Shown: one piece after another, positions 25,315 to 34,145 of the stretch
Position numbering within the stretch: position 1 is the first letter of the stretch
How the letters are laid out: each line of letters begins with the position of its first letter
DNA from: Paractinoplanes brasiliensis
GTDB lineage: Bacteria; Actinomycetota; Actinomycetes; Mycobacteriales; Micromonosporaceae
DNA length: 64,000 bases
NCBI RefSeq assembly: GCF_004362215.1
Contig: NZ_SNWR01000001.1
Coordinates: 4,446,001-4,510,000, forward strand
Direction of reading: 5' to 3'
Made by a program: the position numbers and the translations under genes
Notes under the pieces: model-generated
What the model was told of the DNA's origin: nothing
What the model saw: only the letters and a program-made list of their open reading frames with translations
The model's database searches: none

Positions 25315-25394
25315 AAACTGATCGGTTTCCACGTACGGTAAACCGATCGGTTTCCGTTCGCCAGGCCATTGTGACGCGTGAAACCGATCAGTTT
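25315..25394. promoter_or_regulatory. three TetR operators (AAACYGATCRGTTT)
   Basis: Near-perfect palindromes at 25315-25328 (aaactgatcggttt), 25340-25353 (aaaccgatcggttt, perfect) and 25381-25394 (aaaccgatcagttt). They flank the SDR start and precede the TetR start by 17 bases. Confidence 0.75.
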
Positions 25395-25411
25395 CCAGAC
25401 CGGGTAGTCTG

Positions 25412-26041
25412 GTGGACGTGACCGACACTCGTGACCGCCTTCTCGACGCGGCGGCCGACCTGTTCTATCGCGAGGGGGTCAGCGTGGGCGTCGAGGCGCT
25501 GACCCGGGCCGCCGGGGTCTCCAAGCGGTCGATGTATCAGCTGTTCGGCAGCAAGGACGAGGTGGTGGCGGCCGCCTTGGACCGCATCGGGCCGGGCTTC
25601 AACGCGAGCCTGCTGCCCGCCGACGACCTCCCGGGCGGACCCCGCGAGCGCGTCCTGCACGTCTTCCGGGTGCTCGACGAGGTGGCGGTGGAGCCCGGTT
25701 TCCACGGCTGCCCGTTCGTCGCCGCGTCGATCGAGATCAAGGCGCCCGACCATCCGGCGCGAGCGGTCGCGTTGCGCTACAAGGACAGGCTCACCGCGTT
25801 CTTCCGGCACGAGGCCACCGTGGGCGGGGTGGCCGACCCCGAGCGCCTGGCCCGGCAGCTCACCATGACCTTCGACGGCGCCAGCGCGTGGGCGGTCATG
25901 CACGGCGGCGGGCTCGACGGGGAAGGCGTACGGATGGCCGAAGCGCTGCTCGACGCCGCGGGCCTCACCGGGAACCGAGAAAGGCCCGGCTCCCACGAGG
26001 GAACCGGGCCTTCACGAGCCGAGGATCAGCAGTTGCTGTAA
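25412..26041 (+). CDS. TetR family transcriptional regulator
   Basis: A 209-residue TetR protein; helix-turn-helix at about residues 24-55 (VEALTRAAGVSKRSMYQLFGSKDEV). The ligand domain has FHGCPFVAASIE, typical of regulators of SDR or reductase genes. Start is GTG 25412. The last 17 or so codons run through a terminator-like hairpin and overlap the convergent lamin-tail gene by 16 bases, so the native protein may be recently extended at its C terminus. Confidence 0.82.
   Translation: MDVTDTRDRLLDAAADLFYREGVSVGVEALTRAAGVSKRSMYQLFGSKDEVVAAALDRIGPGFNASLLPADDLPGGPRERVLHVFRVLDEVAVEPGFHGCPFVAASIEIKAPDHPARAVALRYKDRLTAFFRHEATVGGVADPERLARQLTMTFDGASAWAVMHGGGLDGEGVRMAEALLDAAGLTGNRERPGSHEGTGPSRAEDQQLL
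25982..26011. terminator. terminator-like hairpin inside tetR 3' end
   Basis: aggcccggctccc and its near complement gggaaccgggcct form a stem with a short loop. It lies before the tetR stop codon and just past the end of the convergent lamin-tail gene. Confidence 0.5.
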
Positions 26042-27189
26042 CCCGGGGAGACCGTCTTCCAGGTGCAGGAGTCGATCGTCGTGTTGGCGGCGTTGCGCAG
26101 GTACGCGGTTTCGCCGCCGTTGTTCCAGACGTAGCCCTTTACGCCGGCGCGGCCCCAGTAGCGGTGGGTCGTCGTGTTGGTGCCCTTGCCGCTCAGCACG
26201 AAGATCGACTTACCGGCGCCCAGGCTGACGCTCGGGAACTTGTAGACGATGTTCTGCTGGTCCCGGACGGTCCAGCCGTTCAGGTTGATCGCGGCCTTGG
26301 TCTTGTTGGTCAGCTTGACCCACTCGGTGTTCAGGCTGCCGTTGCTGCCCGTGTCGGTGCCGGGCGCGTCGTACTGGATCCGGGTGAACTGGATCGCGCC
26401 CACGGCCGGGGTCGTCGGCGGCTTCGTGGTGGCCGGCGGCTTGGTGGTCGGCGCGGTGGTCGGCGGCTTCGTGGTGGGAGGCGTCGTGACCGGCGGAGTG
26501 GTCGGCGGCTTGGTGGTGGCCGGCGGAGTGGTCGGCGTCGTCGTGCCGTCGACCCACGTCGTGTGCGCGTTCGAGTAGTCGGCGCGCACGCCCTGCGTGT
26601 TGTCGGGGCCCACGTACGCCCGGTACGTGTGCTCACCGCGAGCCAGGCCCGTGAAGGTGCGGCTGAACGCCGCATCCTCGTCGGTGGTCGTGGTGGCGAC
26701 CGACGTCCAGGCGCCGGAAGCGCTCTGCTTCTCGATCCGTACGGGCAGGCCCGGCTGCCCCGGGTGCACGCTGCCCTGGGCGACCAGAGTGCCGACAGCG
26801 TTCGAGGTGACCCAGAATGTGACTTCGACCCTGCTGTAGACCGTGATGCGGTTGGACGCCACGCTGCCCTGGCGCACCTCGAAGTAGAAGCCCGAGTCGA
26901 GCCACCGGCGGATCGTGAAGCGACCCTCGCTGTCGGCCGTGGCGGTGACGGGACCGCCACCCGCGTCGTAGTTGACGGCCGGCTGCATGTCGTTCCAGCC
27001 GATCGCCGTCTCGTAGAGCTGCACGGTCGTATTCGGGTCGGCGGTGCCGGTCATGGTGAACTGGTTGTACCCCTTCACCTCTTCCGGGCCGGAGAGCGTG
27101 GGGGTGGCGGCGGCCGATGCCGGGGCAGCAATGGCGAAGGTCGCCGCGACTCCGATCAGGGCAGCCTTGGTCACGAGCCTGGAGATCAT
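26026..27189 (-). CDS. exported lamin tail domain protein
   Basis: A 387-residue exported protein, start MISRLVTKAA at ATG 27189, with signal peptide to about residue 30 (APASAAA). Two beta-rich modules follow, then a Thr/Pro-rich linker (TTTPTTPPATTKPPTTPP repeats) and a C-terminal lamin tail domain (about residues 268-387) containing NTEWVKLTNK and LNGWTVRDQQ. Two cysteines in the last module may pair. It is probably surface exposed and adhesive or structural; no enzyme site is visible. It shares strand and neighbourhood with the SipW-type peptidase. Confidence 0.75.
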   Translation of the reverse strand: MISRLVTKAALIGVAATFAIAAPASAAATPTLSGPEEVKGYNQFTMTGTADPNTTVQLYETAIGWNDMQPAVNYDAGGGPVTATADSEGRFTIRRWLDSGFYFEVRQGSVASNRITVYSRVEVTFWVTSNAVGTLVAQGSVHPGQPGLPVRIEKQSASGAWTSVATTTTDEDAAFSRTFTGLARGEHTYRAYVGPDNTQGVRADYSNAHTTWVDGTTTPTTPPATTKPPTTPPVTTPPTTKPPTTAPTTKPPATTKPPTTPAVGAIQFTRIQYDAPGTDTGSNGSLNTEWVKLTNKTKAAINLNGWTVRDQQNIVYKFPSVSLGAGKSIFVLSGKGTNTTTHRYWGRAGVKGYVWNNGGETAYLRNAANTTIDSCTWKTVSPGYSNC

Positions 27190-27258
27190 TCGCAGCAGCG
27201 TAGTGCAGACAGGTGCCTCTTGTATGGCCCGGTAGGACAATTACCGGCACCCATCAGG

Positions 27259-28812
27259 TCACTGGCGAAGATGACTTTCCGCGCTGTTCGGGCGTTTTAT
27301 CGGTTCGTCGTTATTCCGGTCCGGCTCGTCGAGCCGGAGCCGATAGCGGTAAGTGATTCCCTCGTCACGCACAATGAAATGGTCGGCGTCCGGACGGTGC
27401 CATGTGAGGATCAACTGGCCATATCGCTCAGCCAGCTTCACCAGGGCTTTGAAGCTGTCGACGTTCACGATCGGGGTCCCTGGCACGGTGGTGACAGGTG
27501 CCACACGCACCAATAGGTGACGATGGCGACGCTCGATCTCGGCGCGGACGTGAGCGGGATCATTTCGACGAGACAGAAAATAGACCCCCGCGCTCCCGGC
27601 CATAGCGGTCAGAAACGCAACAATCGCGTACAGCCGAGCGGTCGACACCGCCATGACCGGGTGGCCGAGGACCGCTATTCGGCGAGCTTGCAGGGTGGTT
27701 GTCGGAGTGGTGTCGGACGATGTGCTGAGCGGACTCTTGGAGGCCACGGTCAGCTGCACGTCGGTCATCTCGAACCGGGCGGTCGCGGTGAAGGGGGAGG
27801 CCACGTCGGCGAGCACCCGGCTGGTGAGCTCGATCGTGATCGGGCTGCCGGTTCCGGCGCCGATCGCCCGGGACGCGGCGTCGGCGCGCTCGCTCAACGC
27901 GTCGAGGTCGAGTTCCACAGTCTTCTGATACGGCGTGGCGGTGAATCTCTCGGCCGGTACGAGCGTCATCGACGTGCGCCAGCCGGTGCCGTTGCTCAGC
28001 GCGGCGACAAGGTCGAAGATGCCCGGTGGGCCGTCGTACCGGACGCGCAGGTCGATGCGGTCGACCAGCTTGCGGAAGATCGGATCCGGCGAGGTCACCG
28101 TGGTGCTGTCGTATGCGGGCGTGGGTTCGACCTCGGCCGAGTACGAGAAGGCGGTCGTCTGCGCGGGGCCGGCCGGCACGGTGACCCGCTCGACGACCGG
28201 GCCCGTCCAGCCGATCAGGCCCAGCCCCAGCGCCAGACCGGTCACCACGGCGCAGGCGACGGCCAGGGCGCGCGTGGAGGCCGACATGCGCTCGAGGACC
28301 TGGACGACCTCCGCCGCCCGAGCCCACGAGGCGGGTTGGGCAGGCATGGCCTTCGCTTTCTTCTTCCGCCGGCCCCGGGGCAACTGCCTGCGAGTCTTCG
28401 CCGCCGCCGTCCCGCCGCCGACGATCAGAAACATGATCATCCCCAACCCGGCCGGGCTGAGCAGAGGTTTCAGCCAAATGCCGCCGTGCGGGATGTGGAA
28501 GAGCTCCTTGCCGACGAGTTCGCTCTGGGTGGGACGGGGGAAGTCGACGGACTGGTTGTTGTCGCCCTTGAACACGAAGCCGGTGGTCGGATCACCGCCG
28601 ATGATGCGGTGCAGAACCCGCTCACCCGACCTCTCGTCCCGGTAGGCCACGATGTCGCCGACCTGGTACGAACTGCGCCGCACGATGACGACGAGGTCGC
28701 CCTTGTAGTAGACGGGGTTCATGCTCACGCCGTACGTCACGACGTAGGAGAGCCGTTCGGTGGCGACCGCCCAGATGCCGATGGCCGCCACCCCGAGGGC
28801 GGCGGCCAGCAT
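27259..28812 (-). CDS. SipW-type signal peptidase I fused to DUF5305-like domain
   Basis: A 517-residue fusion. The N terminus is a membrane helix then a signal peptidase I core of the archaeal/ER-type: YGVSMNPVYYKGD with the catalytic serine and GERVLHRIIGGD with histidine in place of the usual lysine. After two membrane helices and a basic loop (RGRRKKKAKA) comes a large external domain like DUF5305 and a last membrane helix. ER-type peptidases such as SipW process TasA/camelysin-like substrates, and a small exported protein with such a leader is encoded 88 bases upstream. Confidence 0.78.
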   Translation of the reverse strand: MLAAALGVAAIGIWAVATERLSYVVTYGVSMNPVYYKGDLVVIVRRSSYQVGDIVAYRDERSGERVLHRIIGGDPTTGFVFKGDNNQSVDFPRPTQSELVGKELFHIPHGGIWLKPLLSPAGLGMIMFLIVGGGTAAAKTRRQLPRGRRKKKAKAMPAQPASWARAAEVVQVLERMSASTRALAVACAVVTGLALGLGLIGWTGPVVERVTVPAGPAQTTAFSYSAEVEPTPAYDSTTVTSPDPIFRKLVDRIDLRVRYDGPPGIFDLVAALSNGTGWRTSMTLVPAERFTATPYQKTVELDLDALSERADAASRAIGAGTGSPITIELTSRVLADVASPFTATARFEMTDVQLTVASKSPLSTSSDTTPTTTLQARRIAVLGHPVMAVSTARLYAIVAFLTAMAGSAGVYFLSRRNDPAHVRAEIERRHRHLLVRVAPVTTVPGTPIVNVDSFKALVKLAERYGQLILTWHRPDADHFIVRDEGITYRYRLRLDEPDRNNDEPIKRPNSAESHLRQ

Positions 28813-28900
28813 CAGACGTCGAACCGAACGCTGAATGGCAACTCCAGACGAGCAGGCCTGCTGCCTACGTCATCATTCAACCGCGCTACAAGGCCCCTGC

Positions 28901-29338
28901 TCAGGCAGTCGGGCCGAAGACCGCGATTTCGACCTTGGTGACGGACTCGAAGTACTTGCTGGCGGCGATCTCGCAGGTGAACTTGCCGGTCGTGGTGGTC
29001 GACTCGGTGCAGTCCTCCCACGCCGCGGTGGCGTCGCCGCCGGTGCCGGTCAGCTTGGCCTTGACCGTGGAGCCGGTCGGGAGGTCGGCGGTTCCGTCCG
29101 TGGCCTTGACGTTCAGCATGACCCCGGTGAAGCGGTTGGGATCGGTGGTCGACTGGATGAGGCTCGCCGCCATCACCTTGGCCAGTTCGTTGACCTGAAC
29201 CTCGACGGCGCCGCCGCCGACGATGCCGCCGCTGAGCGGCGTGTCCGTCGCGACACCCGACGCCGTGAAGGCCGACGCCCCGGCCGCGAGAGCTCCGGCC
29301 ACGACAACGCCGCCGATAATGCGAGTCAGGTTGCTCAT
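28901..29338 (-). CDS. small exported protein, likely SipW-type substrate
   Basis: A 145-residue protein starting MSNLTRIIGG at ATG 29338 with GAGGAT ribosome site. The leader is GGVVVAGALAAGASAFTAS; its G-A-S-A-F-T end resembles SipW-cognate signal peptides (TasA, camelysin). The mature part is beta-rich and low in charge, with two cysteines (WEDCTES; FTCEIA) that could pair. No TasA match can be claimed. It sits first in the same direction as the signal peptidase. Confidence 0.6.
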   Translation of the reverse strand: MSNLTRIIGGVVVAGALAAGASAFTASGVATDTPLSGGIVGGGAVEVQVNELAKVMAASLIQSTTDPNRFTGVMLNVKATDGTADLPTGSTVKAKLTGTGGDATAAWEDCTESTTTTGKFTCEIAASKYFESVTKVEIAVFGPTA

Positions 29339-29450
29339 ATCCTCATCCCTAGGTCCATGTCCTTTGCACCAGTTGAATCGGTCTGACAGCGCTGCATTCA
29401 AGTGCAAGTGAGTTGCATCGCTCGCACAGGCGTCTGGGACAGTGGGACAG

Positions 29451-30209
29451 ATGCCTGAACGGGAACTCCACGCCGACTGCGCCCGCTGTGCCGCCCTGTG
29501 CTGCGTCGCCCCGGCCTTCGCCAAATCGTCCGACTTCGCCATCGACAAACCGGCCGGAACGCCCTGCCGCAACCTGGGCGGTGACTTCCGCTGCACGATC
29601 CACGAACGGCTCGACGCGAGCGGTTTCCACGGCTGCGTGGTGTTCGACTGCTTCGGGGCCGGGCAGCGTCTGACCCAGGAGACGTTCAGCGGCGCCGACT
29701 GGCGGCAACGGCCCGAGATGCTCGCGGCCCTGCCGGTCATGCGGCAACTGCACGAGCTGATGTGGTACCTGACCGAGGCGACGAAGCTGGACGAGGCTCA
29801 CCCCGTACGGGGGAAACTGCGCGACGCTCTCGCCCGGACCGACCACCTGGCGGCCGGCTCGCCTGAGGAACTGGCGGCCCTCGACCTCGACGCGCACCGG
29901 CGGCGGGTCAACCCCCTGCTGCAGCGGGCCAGCGAGCTCGCCCGGGCCGGGATCAAAGGACGCAAGGACCATCGCGGCGCCAACCTGATCGGCCGCCGGA
30001 TGCGCGGCGCCGGCCTGCGCGGGGCGAGTTTCCGGGGCGCGCTGCTGATCGGGGCCGACCTGCGTGACGCCGATCTGCGCCGGGCCGACTTCACCGGGGC
30101 CGACCTGCGCGGGGCCGATCTGCGGGGCGCCGACCTCACCGGAGCGCTGTTCCTCACCGACTCGCAGCGCCGGGCCGCGATCCTGCCGGCGGACAGAACG
30201 ATCTCGTGA
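29451..30209 (+). CDS. cysteine-rich domain with pentapeptide repeats
   Basis: A 252-residue protein. Residues 1-60 have six or more cysteines (CARCAALCC ... C ... C ... CVVFDC), like zinc/iron-binding YkgJ-type proteins. The C-terminal 70 residues are pentapeptide repeats (GADLRDADLRRADFTGADLRG), forming a quadrilateral beta-helix that can mimic DNA in other families. ATG 29451 is chosen; a GTG at 29442 is possible. Function unknown; a role in DNA-enzyme protection is speculation. Confidence 0.75.
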   Translation: MPERELHADCARCAALCCVAPAFAKSSDFAIDKPAGTPCRNLGGDFRCTIHERLDASGFHGCVVFDCFGAGQRLTQETFSGADWRQRPEMLAALPVMRQLHELMWYLTEATKLDEAHPVRGKLRDALARTDHLAAGSPEELAALDLDAHRRRVNPLLQRASELARAGIKGRKDHRGANLIGRRMRGAGLRGASFRGALLIGADLRDADLRRADFTGADLRGADLRGADLTGALFLTDSQRRAAILPADRTIS

Positions 30210-30244
30210 GGCGGAAGGAAACAGGTCGGCCCTAGGATGACCTG

Positions 30245-31507
30245 ATGCAGGATGTGTCGGGTGTGGTGTGGCTGCTGACTGTGCTCGGCATCATCGGGCT
30301 ACTGCTGTACGACTTCTTCTTCCATGTGCGCAAGGCCCACATCCCGTCGCTGCGTGAGGCGACCCGCTGGACGGTGGTCTACGTCTCGATCGCCGTGCTG
30401 TTCGGCGTCGGAGTGTGGATCTTCGGCGGCAGCGACATGGGCGCCGAGTACTTCGCGGGCTACGTCACCGAGAAGGCCCTCTCGGTCGACAACCTGTTCG
30501 TCTTCCTGCTGCTGTTCTCGAGCTTCAAGGTGCCCCGGGCCGACCAGCAGAAGGTGCTGCTCGTCGGCATCGTCGTGTCGCTGCTGGCGCGCACCGGGTT
30601 CATCTTCCTCGGCTCCGCCCTGATCAACTCGTTCGCCTGGGTGTTCTACCTGTTCGGGCTGATCCTTCTGATCACCGCGGGCAACCTGCTGCGCGGGCAC
30701 CGCGACGACGACGCGCCGCCGGACAACTTCGTGATCAAGCTGGCGCGGCGGGTGCTGCGCACCTCGGACTCCTACGACGGCGACAAGCTCTTCACCGTGG
30801 TCGACGGCCGGCGCGTGCTCACCCCGATGCTGCTGGTCATGGTGGCGATCGGCGGCACCGACATCCTGTTCGCGCTCGACTCGATCCCCGCCATCTTCGG
30901 CCTCACCCAGAACGTCTATCTGGTCTTCACGGCGACCGCGTTCTCGCTGCTCGGCCTGCGCCAGCTGTACTTCCTGATCGACGGGCTGCTCGACCGGCTG
31001 GTCTACCTCTCGTACGGGCTGGCCGCGATCCTGGCCCTGATCGGCGTCAAGCTCATCCTGCACGCCATGCACGAGAACAACGTGCCGTTCATCAACGGCG
31101 GCGAGCACATCGACGTGGTCGAGATCTCCACGGCGATGTCCCTGTCGCTGATCATCGGCATCCTGCTCGTGACCGTGGTGGCGTCGCTGCTCAGCCCCAA
31201 GGGCCGGGCCCAGACGTACGTGGCTGCGGCGCGCCGGCACGCCACTGAGTTCCTCGACATCGAGACCGACCCGGCGTACTGCGACGAGATCTTCCACCGC
31301 CTCCTGGTGGAGGAGGCGCACCTCAAGAGCCTGCCCGAGAAGTACCGGGCGCGGATCCGGGCCGAGGACGAGCTGATGGCGTTGCTGGGCCGGGCACACC
31401 GGCTGCACGACGAGCGGGTCGCCAACGGCACCTGCTTCGTGCCGGCGGGCGCACCCCTGGCGGCCAAGTCGCCCCTGAAGAGCGCCGAGAGCCGGCCGGG
31501 CTCCTGA
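30245..31507 (+). CDS. TerC family membrane protein
   Basis: A 420-residue TerC/Alx protein with about nine membrane helices. EKALSVDNLFVF and GGTDILFALDSIPAIFG are the two TerC signature motifs with paired acidic residues, the likely metal path; Alx-type relatives export manganese. The C-terminal 100 residues are cytosolic and charged. The last 11 codons are the first unit of a 29-bp tandem repeat that continues past the stop. Confidence 0.85.
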   Translation: MQDVSGVVWLLTVLGIIGLLLYDFFFHVRKAHIPSLREATRWTVVYVSIAVLFGVGVWIFGGSDMGAEYFAGYVTEKALSVDNLFVFLLLFSSFKVPRADQQKVLLVGIVVSLLARTGFIFLGSALINSFAWVFYLFGLILLITAGNLLRGHRDDDAPPDNFVIKLARRVLRTSDSYDGDKLFTVVDGRRVLTPMLLVMVAIGGTDILFALDSIPAIFGLTQNVYLVFTATAFSLLGLRQLYFLIDGLLDRLVYLSYGLAAILALIGVKLILHAMHENNVPFINGGEHIDVVEISTAMSLSLIIGILLVTVVASLLSPKGRAQTYVAAARRHATEFLDIETDPAYCDEIFHRLLVEEAHLKSLPEKYRARIRAEDELMALLGRAHRLHDERVANGTCFVPAGAPLAAKSPLKSAESRPGS

Positions 31508-31690
31508 AGAACGCCGAGAGCCGGCCGGGCTCCTGAAGTGCGCCGAGAGCCGGCCGGGCTTCTGAAGAACGCCGAGAGCCGGCCGGGCTTCTGAAGAACG
31601 CCGAGAGCCGGCCGGGCTCCTGAAGTGCGCCGAGAGCCGGCCGGGCTCCTGAAGAGCGCCGAAAACCGGCCCGACCCCGAAGGACGCCGA
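31472..31690 (+). repeat. 29-bp tandem repeat spanning terC stop codon
   Basis: Units start at 31472, 31501, 31530, 31559, 31588, 31617, 31646 and a decayed one at 31675. Each has the core CTGAAG-N6-GAGAGCCGGCCGG. Each copy repeats the end of terC including its TGA. 29 is not a multiple of 3. A near-palindrome (agccggccgggct) lies in each unit. Confidence 0.9.
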
Positions 31691-31747
31691 AAGCCGGCTC
31701 GGTCGCTCAGGGGATCCGGAAGCGGCCTGGAAAGGTCGCGCGAGCGG

Positions 31748-31781
31748 GAAGACCGGGCTGCCCCGAGACGGCCCGGTCTTC
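31748..31781 (-). terminator. hairpin terminator of 31783 gene
   Basis: An 11-bp perfect stem (gaagaccgggc / gcccggtcttc) with a 12-base loop, 1 base past the stop of the minus-strand gene. Confidence 0.75.
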
Positions 31782-31782
31782 A

Positions 31783-33033
31783 TCAGCCCTGGCGGTGGCT
31801 GCCCCGTCCGCTGCTGCCCACCTCGTCGTCGTGACGAGCGGCGGTGCCGCGCCCGCGAGCCGTGTTACCGGCGAAGCGGGCGGCCGTGCGACGGACCGAT
31901 TCGGCCCGGTCGCCGGCCTCGTGCTGGCCCGCCCATTCCTCGGCGGCGGAACGTGGCCGGGGCGCCGGGGCGGACGGGACGTCGAGGTAGGCGGAAAGGT
32001 TGGTCTGGTTGTCGAACTCGGGAAGCGGGCTCGCCGCGCCCCCGGCGACCAGGCTGGCCACCCGGGCGGCCAGTTCGGCGGCGCGGGTGTCGAGGTCGGG
32101 GTGCCCGTTGAGGGTGGCGTCGTCGGCCGGGCGGGCCGACCAGGCCGGGCGCTGTGGCGTCTCGGGGCGGACGTCGGCGGTGGCGTGCACGTCGACGGGC
32201 GGGCGGATGTCGGACGGCGCCGGGACAACAACCGGCGGGCGGTGCTGAGCGACCTCGGCATACCCTGGCCGGGCCCCGGAAACGGGTGAGGCGGCGGGGG
32301 CGTGCGAAGGCGCGGCGGGAGCGTACGAGGCGGGGGCGTGCGAAGGCGCGGCGGGAGCAGCGGCGTGGCTGGGCGACTGCCAGGCGGCAGCCGACGGGTC
32401 CGAGGCGGCGGGGAAGACCGGAGAAGGCGAGGGAGCGGCGGGCCGCGGCTCGTGCGTGCCGACGGACACCGCCCCGATCAGCGACACCGTCTGGCCCTCG
32501 CCGCCGGGGAAGTTGTTGAACTCGGGGCCGATCACCAGGCGGGACAGCATGCGGACCTGCGGCGGGGCGATGCCCAGGGCGGTCGCGTGCTCGACCCGGT
32601 AACGGGCGATGGCCTGCCGGAGCGTGTTGGCGACCCGGTCGGCGTCACCGACCGAGGTCAGGTCGCCACCCGCGAAGACCAGGGCCGGGAAGGTGCCGCC
32701 GGGGCCGGCGCAGACGAGCTGGATCTGCGTCACGGTGGCCTGACGGCCGGTGTCGCGGTTGCCGGGCTGCACGCGCAGGTGCTGCGGCCAGGGCCAGCGC
32801 AACTCGCCGGTGTCGGCGGCGCCGGGGCCGCGATAGAGCACCCGCTGGTCGGTGACGACGACCTCGGTCTGCTCGGGCAGGGTCCAGCGGGGGAGCGAGG
32901 CGGGCTCGTCGAACGCGTACTCCGCCACCGCGGTATGGCCGCTCCAGAGGATGCGCTCGGAGGTGGCCGAGATGCTGTCGCGCAGGGTGGTGGCCGGCGC
33001 GGGCGCGTCGGTCGCCGAGTAGTGCTCGGGCAT
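31783..33033 (-). CDS. hypothetical protein with Pro/Ala-rich linker
   Basis: A 416-residue protein. The N-terminal 170 residues look like a folded domain (ERILWSGHTAVAEY ... VVVTDQRVLYRGPG), suggestive of a PH-like beta domain. It is followed by a Pro/Ala/Ser-rich region with SHAPA-type repeats and an arginine-rich tail. There is no signal peptide. I know of no function. GGGGGG lies before ATG 33033. Confidence 0.7.
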   Translation of the reverse strand: MPEHYSATDAPAPATTLRDSISATSERILWSGHTAVAEYAFDEPASLPRWTLPEQTEVVVTDQRVLYRGPGAADTGELRWPWPQHLRVQPGNRDTGRQATVTQIQLVCAGPGGTFPALVFAGGDLTSVGDADRVANTLRQAIARYRVEHATALGIAPPQVRMLSRLVIGPEFNNFPGGEGQTVSLIGAVSVGTHEPRPAAPSPSPVFPAASDPSAAAWQSPSHAAAPAAPSHAPASYAPAAPSHAPAASPVSGARPGYAEVAQHRPPVVVPAPSDIRPPVDVHATADVRPETPQRPAWSARPADDATLNGHPDLDTRAAELAARVASLVAGGAASPLPEFDNQTNLSAYLDVPSAPAPRPRSAAEEWAGQHEAGDRAESVRRTAARFAGNTARGRGTAARHDDEVGSSGRGSHRQG

Positions 33034-33190
33034 GCTTTTCCCCCCACTGTCGCCGCGCCCCGATAACGCGACCGTAACCGATTACAACCTTGTGACCTCC
33101 CACAAACAAGTCGGCCGCCGCGAATCACACCGGATTTCCTGACGAGAACACGACAGGCCGAAAATACTTGCACAGTCGGGCGATCGGGTG

Positions 33191-34042
33191 TTACGCACCG
33201 TTACCGAAGAGCCCGGCCGGCGGGGACGGTGATGCCACGGCGACACTGTCCGTGACGGGTTTCGTGCCTCCGGCGAAGCGGTCGAGATCGGTCTCGAGGC
33301 GGCCGGGAAACCAGTCCCCGGCGGCCCGGCGGGCGAGCCCGGCCACCGGGGGCGGGGTGCGCCCGGCGATCACGACGAGGTTGCCGAAGCGGCGGCCGCG
33401 CAGCACAGACGCGTCGGCCACGAGACACGCCTCGGGCAGCGCGGCTCGGATCGTGGCGACCTGGGCCTTGGCGTACCGCAGCGGCGGCCCGTCGGTGACG
33501 TTGGCGACCAGGTGACCGGCCGGGTCGAGCACGCGGGCCAGCTCGCGGGCGAACTCGACCGAGGTCAGGTGGGCCGGGGTGCGGGCGCCGGCGAAGACGT
33601 CGAGCACGATCAGGTCGTAACCGGCGTCGCGCATGCCCTCGACGGCGGCGCGAGCGTCCCCCACCCGTACGCGGATGTTCGCCTTGGCCGGAAGGGGCAG
33701 CGCCCTGCGGACGAACTCGACCAGCGGGCCGTCGATCTCGACCACGCGCTGAGCCGAGCCGGGCCGGGTGGTCGCGATGTAGCGGGGGACGGTCAGGGCG
33801 CCGCCACCCAGGTGCAGCGCGCGTACCGGCTGCCCGGGCGGGGCCAGCAGGTCGATCGCGGCGGCCATCCGGCGCACGTACTCGAACTGCAGGTGGGTGG
33901 GGTCGGCCAGGTCGACGTGTGACTGCGGGGCGCCGTCGAGCAGCAGCGTGTACGCGGTGTCGCGGTCGGGGTCGGGCCGCAGCTCGGCGACGCCGGAGCC
34001 GACGGTTTCGACCAGCCGTTCCGACCTTCTGCGCTGCGCCAC
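33191..34042 (-). CDS. spermidine synthase-like methyltransferase-fold protein
   Basis: A 283-residue protein with the polyamine aminopropyltransferase fold. ALHLGGGALTVPRYIA, with EID after it, is the cofactor site and LIVLDVFAGARTP the catalytic-loop region. The N-terminal half of true spermidine synthase is short and the second-substrate DA motif is weak, so polyamine synthesis is not assured; many actinobacterial members are uncharacterised. The start is set at GTG 34042; GTG at 34057 or 34063 are possible. Confidence 0.7.
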   Translation of the reverse strand: MAQRRRSERLVETVGSGVAELRPDPDRDTAYTLLLDGAPQSHVDLADPTHLQFEYVRRMAAAIDLLAPPGQPVRALHLGGGALTVPRYIATTRPGSAQRVVEIDGPLVEFVRRALPLPAKANIRVRVGDARAAVEGMRDAGYDLIVLDVFAGARTPAHLTSVEFARELARVLDPAGHLVANVTDGPPLRYAKAQVATIRAALPEACLVADASVLRGRRFGNLVVIAGRTPPPVAGLARRAAGDWFPGRLETDLDRFAGGTKPVTDSVAVASPSPPAGLFGNGA

Positions 34043-34145
34043 GCAGCAAGTATCCACGGCCACCGAACGGGTTATTCAGGGAAAAACGGCTCACATGGCC
34101 GAAAAGATACTCAAGACTTGGGGCGGCGACAGAGGAGGTACAGCC

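Noticed and set aside
31472..31690. Possible CRISPR array
   Set aside because: The 29-bp units abut directly with no spacers.
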